Source: Phytobacter ursingii (GTDB lineage Bacteria > Pseudomonadota > Gammaproteobacteria > Enterobacterales > Enterobacteriaceae). From it: DNA of 64,000 nt. Both the position numbers and the translations under genes were made by a program. Of this stretch, positions 28,220 through 37,850 are shown piece by piece. Under the pieces are notes generated by a model that made no database searches, was not told where the DNA came from, and saw only the letters and a program-made list of their open reading frames with translations. Positions within the stretch are counted from its first letter, which is position 1, and every line of letters begins with the position of its first letter. The stretch is taken from the NCBI GenBank assembly GCA_901456055.1, contig CABDWT010000019.1, positions 496,001 to 560,000 on the forward strand. The letters run 5' to 3'.

Positions 28220-29081
28220 GAAAATCGATCAATGCGCGCAGCTTAGGCGAGGGATGTTTACTGGCAGGCCACAGCAGGTGCACCACCCCGGTGTGGCTGG
28301 CGTAATCGGATAAGATCTCTTGCAGCGCGCCCTGCTCCAGCGCCTCGCGAATGGCAAAATCAGGCAGCCAGGCAATCCCCAGTCCGCGCAGGGCAAAGCA
28401 GACACGGGTTTCAATGTTATTGCACACCATGGTCGCCGGAAGCGTGAGCTCGTTTTCCGCCTCATTACCACGCATCACCCAACGTTCCAGTTTGCCGCTG
28501 GAGGGAAAACGGTATTGCAGACAGGCATGATGAGCGAGATCCGCAGGGCTTTGCGGTTCGCCGCAGCGGGCCAGATAATCCGGCGATGCGACGACAACCG
28601 TGCGAAACTGCCCCAGTTTGCGGGCCGAGAGGCGCGAGTCGACAGGCGGTCCGATGCGCAGAACAGCGTCATAGCCTTCAGCAATCACATCCACCATGCG
28701 GTCGGTAAATTCCAGATCCAGCTGGATCTGCGGATACTCGCGCATAAAATCGCCCAGCACAGGTAACACCAGCGAGCCCACCAGCGGCAAGCTCAGCCGC
28801 AAACGTCCAACCGGGCGCTCCGCCGCCTGGGTGAGTTCCTGCTGTGCGGCCTCGATTTCCGCAAGGATGCGGCGGCTGCGCTCCAGCAGTAAATGCCCTT
28901 CTGCCGTCAGCGTGATGCTGCGTGTGCTTCGGTGAAACAGCCGCACGCCGAGCTTATCTTCCAGCCGGGCAATACTCTTCCCCACCGCCGAAGCCGATAC
29001 GCCAAGATGACGCCCGGCGGCCACAAAGCTGCGCATTTCCGCCACCTGCACAAACACCACAAACCCGTTGAGACTGTCCAT
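28188..29081 (-). CDS. LysR-family transcriptional regulator
   Basis: A 297-residue regulator. The N-terminal helix-turn-helix is SFVAAGRHLGVSASAVGKSI with the wing RLFHRSTRSITLTAEG; the effector domain follows from about 90, with VASPDYLARCGEPQSPADLA. It is divergent from the serine hydrolase gene 112 bases away, which it probably controls along with the downstream exporter (family rule, inference). The effector is unknown. Confidence 0.88.
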   Translation of the reverse strand: MDSLNGFVVFVQVAEMRSFVAAGRHLGVSASAVGKSIARLEDKLGVRLFHRSTRSITLTAEGHLLLERSRRILAEIEAAQQELTQAAERPVGRLRLSLPLVGSLVLPVLGDFMREYPQIQLDLEFTDRMVDVIAEGYDAVLRIGPPVDSRLSARKLGQFRTVVVASPDYLARCGEPQSPADLAHHACLQYRFPSSGKLERWVMRGNEAENELTLPATMVCNNIETRVCFALRGLGIAWLPDFAIREALEQGALQEILSDYASHTGVVHLLWPASKHPSPKLRALIDFLSARLFPPAG

Positions 29082-29193
29082 ATGCCCTCGCCATTACGGA
29101 CATTTATTTCCGTAGTGTCATGAAATATACCCCTCTTTTTCCGCAATCGCGAAACTTCTACTGTGAATACGTTGAAAACAGAGGAGAGAGCAA

Positions 29194-30339
29194 ATGCAAG
29201 ATTTCATTCAACGCGTTGTCCGTCAGGCACTGCATGAGCGCCGTCTGGTGGGCGTGGAAGTCATGGTCACACACCATGGGCAAACCATTTTTCACCAGGC
29301 GGCGGGCTATGCCGATCGGGAAACGCAGCGCCCGATGACGCTGAATACCCGTTTTCGTCTTGCGTCGGTCAGTAAACCCATTGTCACCACCGCCGCCATG
29401 GTGCTGGTGCAGCAGGGGAAATTGCATCTTGATGATGTCGTTACCCGCTACCTGCCTGAGTTCACCCCGTCATTGCCGGATGGCGGCCAGGCCACCATCA
29501 CGCTGCGCCAGTTAATGAGCCACAGCGCCGGTCTCGGTTACCGCTTTCTCGAAGAGGATGCGAACGGTCCCTACGCCCGCGCGGGCGTTTCCGATGGGAT
29601 GGATGCTTCCGGGGTAACGCTCAAGGAAAATGTCCGCCGTATCGCCACGGTCCCCCTGTTATATACGCCGGGAACCGCCTGGTGCTATTCGCTGGCGATT
29701 GATGTGCTCGGCGCGATCATTGAGCAGGTACAAGGGCAACCGCTGGATGTCGCGGTAAAAACGCTGGTCACCGGACCGCTGGCAATGCACAACACAGGCT
29801 TCGCGGTCTCACCGGGCCAGGAGGTGGCCACCGCGTATGTCAATGACCAGCCGGAGCCCCACCTTCTGCAGGAGGGCGAATTCGTTGCCCCCTTTGAGAA
29901 CACCGTGGGTATCTGCTATAGCCCGTCACGGGTCTATAACAGCGAGGCGTACCCGTCGGGCGGCGCGGGAATGGTTGGCACGGTGAGTGATGTGATGCGC
30001 CTGCTTGAAACGTTGCGTAGCGGTGGCGGTTCTCTTCTGTCCCCCGAATGGGTGGCGGAAATGGGCCGCGATCAGATTACGCCACATGCGCTTGCAGATG
30101 CCCCCGGCACAGGTTTTGGACTGGGCTTTTCCGTTCTTCGCGATCCCCAACTGGCCGCCTCGCCGGAATCCCCGGGTACCTGGCGCTGGGGTGGCGCCTA
30201 CGGTCATGCGTGGTTTGTTGACCGCGAGCGCGAACTCAGCGTGGTGGCCTTTAGCAATACGCTGTACGAAGGCATGTCGGGACAGTTTGTCAATGATCTG
30301 CGCGATGCGGTCTACCACGACTTGCGGGGGACGTTATGA
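29194..30339 (+). CDS. Serine hydrolase of the beta-lactamase / EstB esterase family
   Basis: A 381-residue class C beta-lactamase-fold enzyme. The nucleophile motif SxxK is Ser58-Val-Ser-Lys61 in RLASVSKPIVT; the second motif is Tyr165-Ser in WCYSLAIDVLG; WGGAYGHAWFVD near the end supplies the third-strand motif. There is no signal peptide, so the enzyme is probably cytoplasmic and more likely an esterase than a drug-inactivating lactamase. GAGGAGAG precedes the start. It overlaps the MFS gene by four bases, so the two are coupled. Confidence 0.85.
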   Translation: MQDFIQRVVRQALHERRLVGVEVMVTHHGQTIFHQAAGYADRETQRPMTLNTRFRLASVSKPIVTTAAMVLVQQGKLHLDDVVTRYLPEFTPSLPDGGQATITLRQLMSHSAGLGYRFLEEDANGPYARAGVSDGMDASGVTLKENVRRIATVPLLYTPGTAWCYSLAIDVLGAIIEQVQGQPLDVAVKTLVTGPLAMHNTGFAVSPGQEVATAYVNDQPEPHLLQEGEFVAPFENTVGICYSPSRVYNSEAYPSGGAGMVGTVSDVMRLLETLRSGGGSLLSPEWVAEMGRDQITPHALADAPGTGFGLGFSVLRDPQLAASPESPGTWRWGGAYGHAWFVDRERELSVVAFSNTLYEGMSGQFVNDLRDAVYHDLRGTL

Positions 30340-31517
30340 CACGCGCGCAACCTCTGCCCATTTTGCCGCTGCTGGCGCTGGGGATGGCGGCATTTGTCAC
30401 TATTGTCACCGAAACGCTGCCCGCCGGGTTACTGACGCGAATGGCCCACGATCTTGCAATCACGCCAGCGGCGGCCGGGCAAAGCGTGACGGTTTATGCC
30501 GTCGGCTCGTTTATTGCCGCTATTCCGCTTATGTCGTTACTGCAGGGATGGCGCCGCCGCCGACTGCTGTTGTTAACGCTTGCGGGATTTACGCTGGCGA
30601 ATACCGTCACCGCCTTTGCCAGCAATTATGGGTTGCTGCTCGCCGCACGCGGTATCGCGGGTATCGCGGCCGGCATTCTGTGGGCGCTGCTGGCCGGTTT
30701 CGCCGCCTCGATGGCCCCCGCCCATAAAAAGGGACAAGCGATCGCGATTGCCATGGCGGGCACGCCGCTGGCCCTCTCCATCGGCGTGCCCATCGGGACC
30801 TTCGTTGGCAACCTGATTGGCTGGCGGCTCTGCTTTGCGATGCTAAGCGTGATGTCGCTGTTGTTGATGATCATTTTACGCCTGAGCGCCCCGGATCATG
30901 CCGCGCCACCGGTACCGCAACGCTTGTCGCTGCGCCGCGTCGCTCAGCTACCCGGCGTCGGTCGCGTACTGCTGTTGGTGCTCAGTTTCGTGCTGGCGCA
31001 TAACCTGCTCTATACCTATATTTCGCCGTTCCTGGCCCCGGCAGGGTTAGCGGCAAGAACAGATGCCGCCCTGCTGCTGTTTGGGCTTTGCTCGCTGGCA
31101 AGTATCGCGGTAACAGGGATGCTGATTGACCGCTATCTGCACGGACTCACCGTGCTGAGCGTTGGCCTGTTTATACTGGCCGCCCTGCTGCTACAACTGA
31201 ATGCCACCCGTGCGTCAACGGTCTGGGCGGCGGTGATCTTTTGGGGACTGGCCTTTGGCGGCGCCGCTACGCTGTTTCAGACCGCGATGGTGATCCGCGC
31301 GAAAGAGGCAACGGATATCGCGCAGTCAATGCTGGTAACAGTGTGGAACCTGGCGATCGCAGGCGGTGGCATACTGGGCGGCATTGTATTAGAACGGGTC
31401 GGCACGCAGGGTTTCACGCCGTTACTGCTGTTGTTACTGGCCGTAGCCATGTGGATGGCATGGTCTGCGGGTAAAAACGCAGAAGTTTGTGCACAGCAAC
31501 GCTCCCCGGAACGGTAA
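30336..31517 (+). CDS. MFS efflux transporter
   Basis: A 393-residue 12-helix major facilitator of the DHA1 (sugar efflux/drug export) type. ALGMAAFVTIVTETLPAGLL at the N-terminus is the characteristic opening of SotB- and YdhP-like exporters, and GIAAGILWALLAGFAASMAP is the fourth to fifth helix region. It is coupled by a four-base overlap to the esterase. Cleavage and export of one compound is a possible shared job (inference). Confidence 0.85.
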   Translation: MTRAQPLPILPLLALGMAAFVTIVTETLPAGLLTRMAHDLAITPAAAGQSVTVYAVGSFIAAIPLMSLLQGWRRRRLLLLTLAGFTLANTVTAFASNYGLLLAARGIAGIAAGILWALLAGFAASMAPAHKKGQAIAIAMAGTPLALSIGVPIGTFVGNLIGWRLCFAMLSVMSLLLMIILRLSAPDHAAPPVPQRLSLRRVAQLPGVGRVLLLVLSFVLAHNLLYTYISPFLAPAGLAARTDAALLLFGLCSLASIAVTGMLIDRYLHGLTVLSVGLFILAALLLQLNATRASTVWAAVIFWGLAFGGAATLFQTAMVIRAKEATDIAQSMLVTVWNLAIAGGGILGGIVLERVGTQGFTPLLLLLLAVAMWMAWSAGKNAEVCAQQRSPER

Positions 31518-31588
31518 CGCAACGAGCAGATCGGCACACAGCGTGTTATGTTGTGCGCATTGTGAATAATTTTGCGAAACGCGCAAAG

Positions 31589-32509
31589 ATGATAACGCCC
31601 AATTTTGCCGAGTATCTCTCTGTCTTCGCCGATGTCGTGCGTAGCGGCAGCTTTTCCGCTGCCGCGCGTAAACGTGCGCAGACCCCGTCTGCCGTGGTGC
31701 GGCAAATTGATGCTCTGGAACATGAGCTGGGGGTTGCGTTATTCATTCGCTCAACGCGCTCACTGACGCTGACAGATTCGGGGCAAAAGCTGTACCAGCG
31801 GGCGTTGCGCCTGCTGGATGAACTGGCAGATGTTCACGCGGAGGTGTCGGCATTTGATATTTCCGTGTCCGGCACCCTGCGCATCGCGTGCCTGCCCTCT
31901 TTCGGCAAGCGGTACGTTCTGCCGGTCATTGCTGCGCTGGAAGCCGAACACCCGGCGCTGCGTGTTGAACTCGATCTCACTGAAAGGCTTTATAATCCGG
32001 TCACAGAGCGGCTGGACGTGATGATTCGTATGGGCGAACTGCCGGACAGCACGCTTATCGCCACGACGCTCGCGCCGCTGACGCGCCTGCTGGTGGCAAG
32101 CCCCGCCTACCTTGCGCGTGCAGGCCAGCCGGTCAGTACCCGCGAACTGGTCACGCACCGCCTGCTCGATAAACTGCACGGCAGCGACCTGCTGGGATGG
32201 AAAGAGATACCCGATTTTTCGCACAGCGATGCGCAACGTTCAGGGGTGTTTTTTCGCTGCGATGATTTTGAAGCCTTACGCAGCGCGGCGCTGGCGGGCA
32301 TGGGCATCGCCTTCCTGCCCACCTGGATTGTCGGCCAGGATGTGAAAGCGGGCACACTCACGCGTCTTTCGCTGGACGCGGAACCCTGGAATGCCGCCCC
32401 GTCGCGCATTCACCTACTGCGCGCGCTGCCGCAGCCCGGCGCCAAAGTGCGCGCTTTTAATGCGGCGCTTTGCCAGGCCATTGGTACACCGCCTGTCTGG
32501 GAGCCCTGA
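31589..32509 (+). CDS. LysR-family transcriptional regulator
   Basis: A 306-residue LysR protein started at the ATG at 31589 (MITPNFAEYLSVFADVV), which gives the usual spacing to the helix-turn-helix SFSAAARKRAQTPSAVVRQI. The frame is open further upstream into the exporter gene but those residues do not look LysR-like. The effector domain includes VSGTLRIACLPSFGKRYV and VASPAYLARAGQPVS. It is followed by an MFS gene with a palindromic site between them, which suggests control of that gene. Confidence 0.85.
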   Translation: MITPNFAEYLSVFADVVRSGSFSAAARKRAQTPSAVVRQIDALEHELGVALFIRSTRSLTLTDSGQKLYQRALRLLDELADVHAEVSAFDISVSGTLRIACLPSFGKRYVLPVIAALEAEHPALRVELDLTERLYNPVTERLDVMIRMGELPDSTLIATTLAPLTRLLVASPAYLARAGQPVSTRELVTHRLLDKLHGSDLLGWKEIPDFSHSDAQRSGVFFRCDDFEALRSAALAGMGIAFLPTWIVGQDVKAGTLTRLSLDAEPWNAAPSRIHLLRALPQPGAKVRAFNAALCQAIGTPPVWEP

Positions 32510-32513
32510 CCTT

Positions 32514-32538
32514 CATCTTTGCATAATACGCAAAGATG
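32514..32538. promoter_or_regulatory. Palindromic operator candidate for LysR regulator
   Basis: CATCTTTGC, seven bases, GCAAAGATG: a 9-base perfect inverted repeat that starts five bases after the lysR stop and ends 80 before the next gene. The half CGCAAAGATG also occurs exactly at 31582-31591 over the start of the lysR gene. Confidence 0.5.
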
Positions 32539-32617
32539 TTGCGTCTGAAACGGCGTTATCATCTTGCATCGTGCCAGATAGAGTGGTGACAACTCTTGAT
32601 ACGGGATTGATGTCACC

Positions 32618-33811
32618 ATGGTTACCTCTTCTTCATCGTCAACGCCGCTTTCTGCCGCCACTGTTTTTCTGATGGCTCTGGCCTGCGCTTTTGCTGTCTC
32701 AACGCTTTATTACAACCAGCCGCTACTCGCCAGCATGGGAGCAAGCTTCGGGCGATCCGATGCGCAGGCGGGCCAGATTGCCATGTTGACGCAACTCGGT
32801 TACGCCAGCGGTCTGTTCCTGCTGGTCCCGCTCGGCGATCGCGTCGACCGTAAACGACTCATCATCGCGCTGCTGGCATGCAATATGGTCAGCCTGCTTG
32901 CGGTGGCCATCGCCCCCAATTTTAATCTGTTAAAACTTGCCAGCTTCGCCGTCGGCGCCAGTGCCGTGAGCGCGCAAATTATTATCCCTACGATGTCGGG
33001 CCTGGCCGATCCCAGCCTGCGTGGGCGAGTCGTGGGAACGCTGTTGAGCGGCCTCTCGGCAGGTTTACTGTTTGCCCGCACCTTAAGTGGTTTTATCGGT
33101 GCCAGCGAGGGCTGGCGTATGATGTTTTTCATTGCCGTCGCCATTGATGTACTGGTTATAGCGGTGATTATTCTTCGCTTCCCGTCTACCGGGCAGGCCA
33201 CATCGCTCCCCTATACCGCCTTACTGTGTTCACTGTGGACGCTATTTAAAGGTGAACCCACCGTTCGTGCCGCCTGCGTTACCGGATTTCTGATGTTTGC
33301 CGCCTTCTCCGCATTATGGTCTACGCTCGCTATGTTGATGGCGCGTCCGCCCTATGACTTTGGCCCCGGCGCCGTGGGCGCATTTGGCTTCGTCGGCATT
33401 GCCGGTTTGCTGGCCTCCCCGGCGATTGGCCGGATGGTCGACCGTGTGGGCTCCGGTAAGATGCTTTTCGCCGGCGCATTGCTATTGGCAGCGGCTTTTG
33501 CGCTGGTGGGCGTCAGTGCTTCACATCTGTGGTTACTTATCGTGGCGATGGCGATGATCGATATCGGTAACCGTGCGGGCCTGGTGGCGAATCAGAGTCG
33601 CATCACCGCGCTTTCGGCCACCGCGCGAAGCCGCCTTAATACCCTGTTTATGACCAGCTATTTTCTTGGCGGCGCAACGGGAACGGCGGTTGCGGCCACC
33701 ACATCGGCGTCACTCGGCTGGCACGGGCTGGCGCTAACCGGGGCACTCTTTGCACTTACGGCGCTGTGCGCCCATCTTTTAATCAGTACATCAACGCCGT
33801 CGCATCGCTAA
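32618..33811 (+). CDS. MFS transporter
   Basis: A 397-residue 12-helix major facilitator. STLYYNQPLLASMGASFG and TQLGYASGLFLLVPLGDRVDRKRLI show the first helices and the conserved loop 2-3 motif (GDRVDRKR). Such YgaY-type proteins are thought to be exporters; the substrate is unknown. It lies between the LysR gene and a quinone oxidoreductase gene 24 bases downstream, and all three probably form one module. Confidence 0.87.
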   Translation: MVTSSSSSTPLSAATVFLMALACAFAVSTLYYNQPLLASMGASFGRSDAQAGQIAMLTQLGYASGLFLLVPLGDRVDRKRLIIALLACNMVSLLAVAIAPNFNLLKLASFAVGASAVSAQIIIPTMSGLADPSLRGRVVGTLLSGLSAGLLFARTLSGFIGASEGWRMMFFIAVAIDVLVIAVIILRFPSTGQATSLPYTALLCSLWTLFKGEPTVRAACVTGFLMFAAFSALWSTLAMLMARPPYDFGPGAVGAFGFVGIAGLLASPAIGRMVDRVGSGKMLFAGALLLAAAFALVGVSASHLWLLIVAMAMIDIGNRAGLVANQSRITALSATARSRLNTLFMTSYFLGGATGTAVAATTSASLGWHGLALTGALFALTALCAHLLISTSTPSHR

Positions 33812-33835
33812 AAACGCGCCGACAGAGGAGAAAAT

Positions 33836-34852
33836 ATGTCTGAACAAACGAACGTCATCGAAACCATGACTGCCATCGAGATTACCGAACCCGGCGGCCC
33901 GGAGGTTCTGCAAGCAACAACACGCCCGGTACCGCGCCCCAAAGAGAATGAAGTGTTGATTCAGATTGCCGCAGCAGGTGTTAACGGACCTGATGTCATG
34001 CAACGCAAAGGGCAATATGCACCGCCGCCGGGCGCCTCGGATATACCCGGTCTGGAAGTCTCCGGCGTGATTGTGGCAGTCGGTAGCAAAGTACAACGCG
34101 TCAAACCGGGCGATCATGTGGCCGCGCTGATCCCGGGCGGTGGTTATGCGCAATACTGCGTAGCGGATGAAATCAATGTTCTGCCATTGCCGTGCGAGCT
34201 TAGCCTGACCGAAGCCGCTGCCTTACCTGAAACGTTTATGACGGTCTGGCTCAATATGTTCCAGCGCGGTCAGTTTAAAGCTGGCGATATTATCCTGATT
34301 CATGGCGGCGCATCCGGTATTGGCACGACAGCAACCATGCTGGCAAAAGCCTTTTGCGCCGCAAAAATCATCACCACGGTCGGTTCAGAAGCGCATCGTC
34401 AGGCCAGCCTGAAACTGGGGGCAGATGTCGCCATCTTGTATAAAGAGGAAGACTTCGTGGATGCCGTTCATCGTGAAACCGACGGGCATGGCGCGGATAT
34501 TATTCTCGACATCGTGGCCGGGGATTACGTTGCCCGCAATTATGCCGCTGCCGCGATGAACGGTCGCATCGTGCAGATTGGCGTGATTGGCGGCGTGGCT
34601 AAAGAGGTCAATTTGTTCCCTATGCTTAGCAAACGGCTCACCCATCTGGGCTCCACACTGCGTTCACGTACGCCAGAGGAAAAAGCAGAATTAATTGATG
34701 CCCTCAGCAAAAATGTGTTGCCGTTAATTGAAACCGGGTCGGTGAAACCGCAAGTCTTTAAAACCTTTCCTCTGACACAGGCGAGCGAAGCACACCGGAT
34801 GCTCGATGCCAGTGCGCATATCGGGAAAGTGGTGCTCGTGATGGAGCCATAA
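33836..34852 (+). CDS. NADPH:quinone oxidoreductase (zinc-free MDR family)
   Basis: A 338-residue medium-chain dehydrogenase/reductase of the QOR type. AAGVNGPDVMQRKGQYAPPP is the typical substrate-domain start, and ILIHGGASGIGTTATMLAKA is the nucleotide-binding motif. The zinc ligands of alcohol dehydrogenases are absent. It reduces quinones or activated double bonds using NADPH. GAGGAG precedes the first ATG; an ATG ten codons later would also keep the whole domain. Likely co-transcribed with the MFS gene. Confidence 0.87.
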   Translation: MSEQTNVIETMTAIEITEPGGPEVLQATTRPVPRPKENEVLIQIAAAGVNGPDVMQRKGQYAPPPGASDIPGLEVSGVIVAVGSKVQRVKPGDHVAALIPGGGYAQYCVADEINVLPLPCELSLTEAAALPETFMTVWLNMFQRGQFKAGDIILIHGGASGIGTTATMLAKAFCAAKIITTVGSEAHRQASLKLGADVAILYKEEDFVDAVHRETDGHGADIILDIVAGDYVARNYAAAAMNGRIVQIGVIGGVAKEVNLFPMLSKRLTHLGSTLRSRTPEEKAELIDALSKNVLPLIETGSVKPQVFKTFPLTQASEAHRMLDASAHIGKVVLVMEP

Positions 34853-35188
34853 ACGCAGCGGCGATGTCTGGCCATGAGGCAGACATCGCCTGCACCTTCC
34901 GCCGACATCCGCCTCCGTAACGACGGTAAAGACTATCGTTGAGCAAGGAATAAACGATTAAAGTTTGTACGTTTCGCATATTCTTATAAAAAACAAAGGG
35001 CATTTTGCGTCCTGGGTTTTGAAAGCAAAATGTATATAGTTTCTTTGCAAAATTATTTCTTCCCCCCCTGTATTTATTTATCAACGCTCCTGTTAGACTC
35101 CAATTAAATCGCACACTATCAAATATCGAGCGATTTACATTGCGTGCCGTTTACGCTTTAAGCCACCTCTCTAAAACAGAGCGCGACT
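34853..35188. other. Intergenic region before chemoreceptor gene
   Basis: It starts with a hairpin (34860-34890) and then becomes A+T-rich. TAAAGTTT at about 34962 matches a sigma-28 -35 but no matching -10 follows at the right distance. Confidence 0.4.
34860..34890 (+). terminator. Hairpin after quinone oxidoreductase gene
   Basis: GGCGATGTCTG pairs perfectly with CAGACATCGCC around a nine-base loop, seven bases past the stop. There is no T run, so it may only stabilise the RNA 3' end. Confidence 0.5.
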
Positions 35189-36613
35189 ATGAACTCTTTG
35201 AAAAACTTCACCATCCGCCGCGTTGTGCTATGCATTCTCCTCACGGCATTTGCACTTATCACCGCGACCGGCGGTTATGCCGCTTACACAGCTCACAACA
35301 TGAACAACTACGCCGAACAGAGTGCGGCGCAAACACAACAGGCCCTTTTCCTCGCTCATGCCACCCTGGTTTTACAACATGGCTTAGACACTGAGAAACA
35401 GGCGCTCAAAAATGAAATCCCCGCAGGTCAGGAGTGGGCATCTCTGTCCCAGGCGTTGTCGGGTACCTCCGCTAACTGGGAAACAGAAGCCACGGCGCGA
35501 ATTAAAGACCTGACACAGCATTCCGTTTTCGACAGTGCCCTGAATTCGTCTGACGGTAAGCGACTGAATGTGGTGCTGCTCATCGCGCTGTTTGCCATCG
35601 GCGGGCTGGTACTGTTCTGCGACTGTTATCTGGTCATCCATCTGGTTAAACCGGTTGGCGATATTCGCTCTTACTTCCATACCATTGCGCAGGGTGACCT
35701 GACCCGTGAGCCAAAAGATATTGGGCGAAACTGTGTCGGACAGATGATTCCTCTGGTGCGTGAAATGCAGCACAGCCTGCTCAAGACGGTCACCGCAATC
35801 AGCGAAAACAGCGACGCTCTGCATCGCGAAGCGAGTGAGATTGCCGCAGGGAACAGCGAACTTGCAGATCGGACCACGCGGCAGGCGGCATCTCTGGAGC
35901 AGGCAGCGACGAGTATGGAAGAGTTAACCTCGACGGTAAGTCATAACGCCGATAACGCCCGCCAGGTTCGCGATCTGTCTGTCACAACCGCACACACGAC
36001 GGAAAAAGCCAGCGAACTGGTTGAGAATCTCGCCAGCACCATGAGCCGTATCGCGGACGGGTCTGAACAGATTCGCCAGTTCACCTCAACCATCAATAGC
36101 ATTGCTTTCCAGACCAATATCCTTGCGCTTAACGCTGCGGTAGAAGCGGCGCGAGCCGGTGAACAGGGGCGTGGCTTTGCTGTCGTGGCAACGGAAGTGC
36201 GTTCCCTTGCCCAGCGTAGCGCAACGGCCGCACGTGAAATCGAGTCCCTGATAAAATCAGCCATCGTTTCGGTGCATGAGGGCAAAGAGATTACAGAGGC
36301 TGCTGGCACGGCCATGTCAGAGGTGAAAGTGAATGTCACCAGCGTGAATACGCTTATCGGTGAGATTGCGCTGGCCTCCGATGAACAAAGTAAGGGGATT
36401 TCACAGCTCAACCATGCGGTGGCGGAACTGGACCGGGCGACACAGCAGAATGCCGGGCTTGTTCAACAGGTTACGACTTCGGCCAATAACCTCAACGCCA
36501 GAACCGAAATCCTGAATGAGGTGGTCAGCCACTTCACGCTCCCTGGTACCGTCGTTCGGCGAGAAAGCGCCAGCGCAGATGTTACAAGGAAGCTCATACC
36601 CGCCAGGGCATAG
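35189..36613 (+). CDS. Methyl-accepting chemotaxis protein with a short sensor domain
   Basis: A 474-residue chemoreceptor. Transmembrane segments lie at about 10-32 and 131-153, leaving only about 100 periplasmic residues, shorter than the ~150 of Tar or Tsr. A HAMP region follows, then the signalling domain with the conserved tip [18 protein letters not shown] then [15 protein letters not shown]. The CheR-binding pentapeptide NWETF is absent from the C-terminus, which ends [10 protein letters not shown]. It would need another receptor in the array for efficient adaptation (inference). Ligand unknown. Confidence 0.88.
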   Translation: MNSLKNFTIRRVVLCILLTAFALITATGGYAAYTAHNMNNYAEQSAAQTQQALFLAHATLVLQHGLDTEKQALKNEIPAGQEWASLSQALSGTSANWETEATARIKDLTQHSVFDSALNSSDGKRLNVVLLIALFAIGGLVLFCDCYLVIHLVKPVGDIRSYFHTIAQGDLTREPKDIGRNCVGQMIPLVREMQHSLLKTVTAISENSDALHREASEIAAGNSELADRTTRQAASLEQAATSMEELTSTVSHNADNARQVRDLSVTTAHTTEKASELVENLASTMSRIADGSEQIRQFTSTINSIAFQTNILALNAAVEAARAGEQGRGFAVVATEVRSLAQRSATAAREIESLIKSAIVSVHEGKEITEAAGTAMSEVKVNVTSVNTLIGEIALASDEQSKGISQLNHAVAELDRATQQNAGLVQQVTTSANNLNARTEILNEVVSHFTLPGTVVRRESASADVTRKLIPARA

Positions 36614-36657
36614 TGAGCGATACCCACGCAGAAGAACGATCTTAATCGTCGATAGCA

Positions 36658-36703
36658 TAACGGACACCTCAGTACATATTGCATAACACTGAGGTGTCCG
36701 TTA
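36658..36703. terminator. Perfect 16-base inverted repeat between convergent genes
   Basis: TAACGGACACCTCAGT and ACTGAGGTGTCCGTTA frame a 14-base loop. It sits between the chemoreceptor stop and the end of the convergent lysR gene, the right place for a two-way terminator, but it lacks flanking T or A runs. Confidence 0.5.
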
Positions 36704-36768
36704 CGCGTAAGCGCCTGACAGACCCACTTTCCAGACCTCCTCATGCCCGATAGCCCGTCTCCTTGAGC

Positions 36769-37695
36769 TTAATGACTGAATTTGCCAATCCAGGGGCTGG
36801 TTTTATCCTGCGACCACAGTTTCATCAACATCTCGCGAAATTTCTCAGCCGCGGGGCTCAACGAATCTCCCCTTCTTAAAACCAGGCCGAGTGTTCTTCT
36901 GATAACGGGTTCGATAAGAGGACGGCTGACCAGTACATGATGCTCATCGGTAGGCATTGCCAGGCTGGGGACAACCGCGACCCCCAGGCCCGCTTCCACC
37001 ATCCCGAGCGAGGTTGAGAGATGCCTCACTTCGTAAAACCAGTTCGGCTGCCAGTCGAATCCTTCGAGGGCCTGGTCAATCAGGAGTCGGTTGCCGCTCG
37101 ATTTACGCACCCCGATGAGCCGCAGTCCGGCCAGGTCTTCCCACATCACCAGCGATTTTTTGGCGAGTTCATGATCGCGTTTGCAGGCAAGGACAAAAGG
37201 CTCATTCACCAGTGGGGTAAACTCGATATTTGGATGTGTGATGTTTATCATATTTATGCCGAAATCTGCGTCGCCATTAAGCACAGCTTCGAGGCAGTCG
37301 CTGGCACTATGCTCAAGAATGCGGATGCGAATATTCGGGTAATGTTCATTGTAATCACGGATAACAGAGGGCAAGAAATAGAACGCGGCGGTAGGTAAAC
37401 AGGAGAGCGTAATGACCCCTGTTTGATGCGTTGCCATCTCTTTGATGCTGAGAATCGAGCTTTCATAAAAATCGATGAGATTCTTTGCCTTAGGCAGGAA
37501 ATCTCGCCCCACGGCCGTCAGTTTTACTCGCCGGGTCGACCGTTCAAATAACGTTGTACCCAGGCTCTCCTCCAGCTTTTTTATTCTCCTTGTTAAGGCG
37601 GGCTGGGAGATGTGTAAAAATTGTGACGCCCTTGTGAAACAGCCAATTTCCGCAATCTTAACAAAAGCTTGAATACCCTGTAATTCATGCTGCAT
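36769..37695 (-). CDS. LysR-family regulator of the aconitate/citrate lyase cluster
   Basis: A 308-residue LysR protein started at 37695 with GGGGGAA upstream; an ATG 12 codons earlier is less likely. The helix-turn-helix is CFTRASQFLHISQPALTRRI with the wing FERSTRRVKLTAVG. The effector domain includes TGVITLSCLPTAAFYFLPSV and ENDADFGINMI-type sequence (here NGDADFGINMI). It is divergent from the PrpF-family gene, and a palindrome at 37747-37769 lies between them. Control of the following 12-gene run is the natural reading. Confidence 0.87.
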   Translation of the reverse strand: MQHELQGIQAFVKIAEIGCFTRASQFLHISQPALTRRIKKLEESLGTTLFERSTRRVKLTAVGRDFLPKAKNLIDFYESSILSIKEMATHQTGVITLSCLPTAAFYFLPSVIRDYNEHYPNIRIRILEHSASDCLEAVLNGDADFGINMINITHPNIEFTPLVNEPFVLACKRDHELAKKSLVMWEDLAGLRLIGVRKSSGNRLLIDQALEGFDWQPNWFYEVRHLSTSLGMVEAGLGVAVVPSLAMPTDEHHVLVSRPLIEPVIRRTLGLVLRRGDSLSPAAEKFREMLMKLWSQDKTSPWIGKFSH

Positions 37696-37746
37696 GTTTA
37701 TTCCCCCACGTTTACCCCGATAGTAGACCATCGTAACCGACAGCTT

Positions 37747-37769
37747 ATTAATGTGTAAAACGCATTAAT
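37747..37769. promoter_or_regulatory. Candidate LysR operator of the cluster
   Basis: ATTAATG, nine bases, CATTAAT: a perfect 7-base inverted repeat in the divergent promoter region. It contains the T-N11-A pattern usual for LysR sites. Confidence 0.55.
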
Positions 37770-37850
37770 CCTTCGTTTTTTGACATTAGAGTTATTTATC
37801 AGCATGTGGGACGCTTACTGCATCATTTAACATGTGGAAAGAGAAAACCT

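Noticed and set aside
29194-30339. Reading the serine hydrolase as an antibiotic-resistance beta-lactamase
   Set aside because: The SxxK fold is shared with esterases, there is no signal peptide to reach the periplasm, and the gene is coupled to an exporter rather than an ampR-type regulator.
34957-34990. Possible sigma-28 promoter before the first chemoreceptor
   Set aside because: TAAAGTTT is a perfect -35 but the bases 11 positions on (ATATTCTT) do not resemble GCCGATAA.
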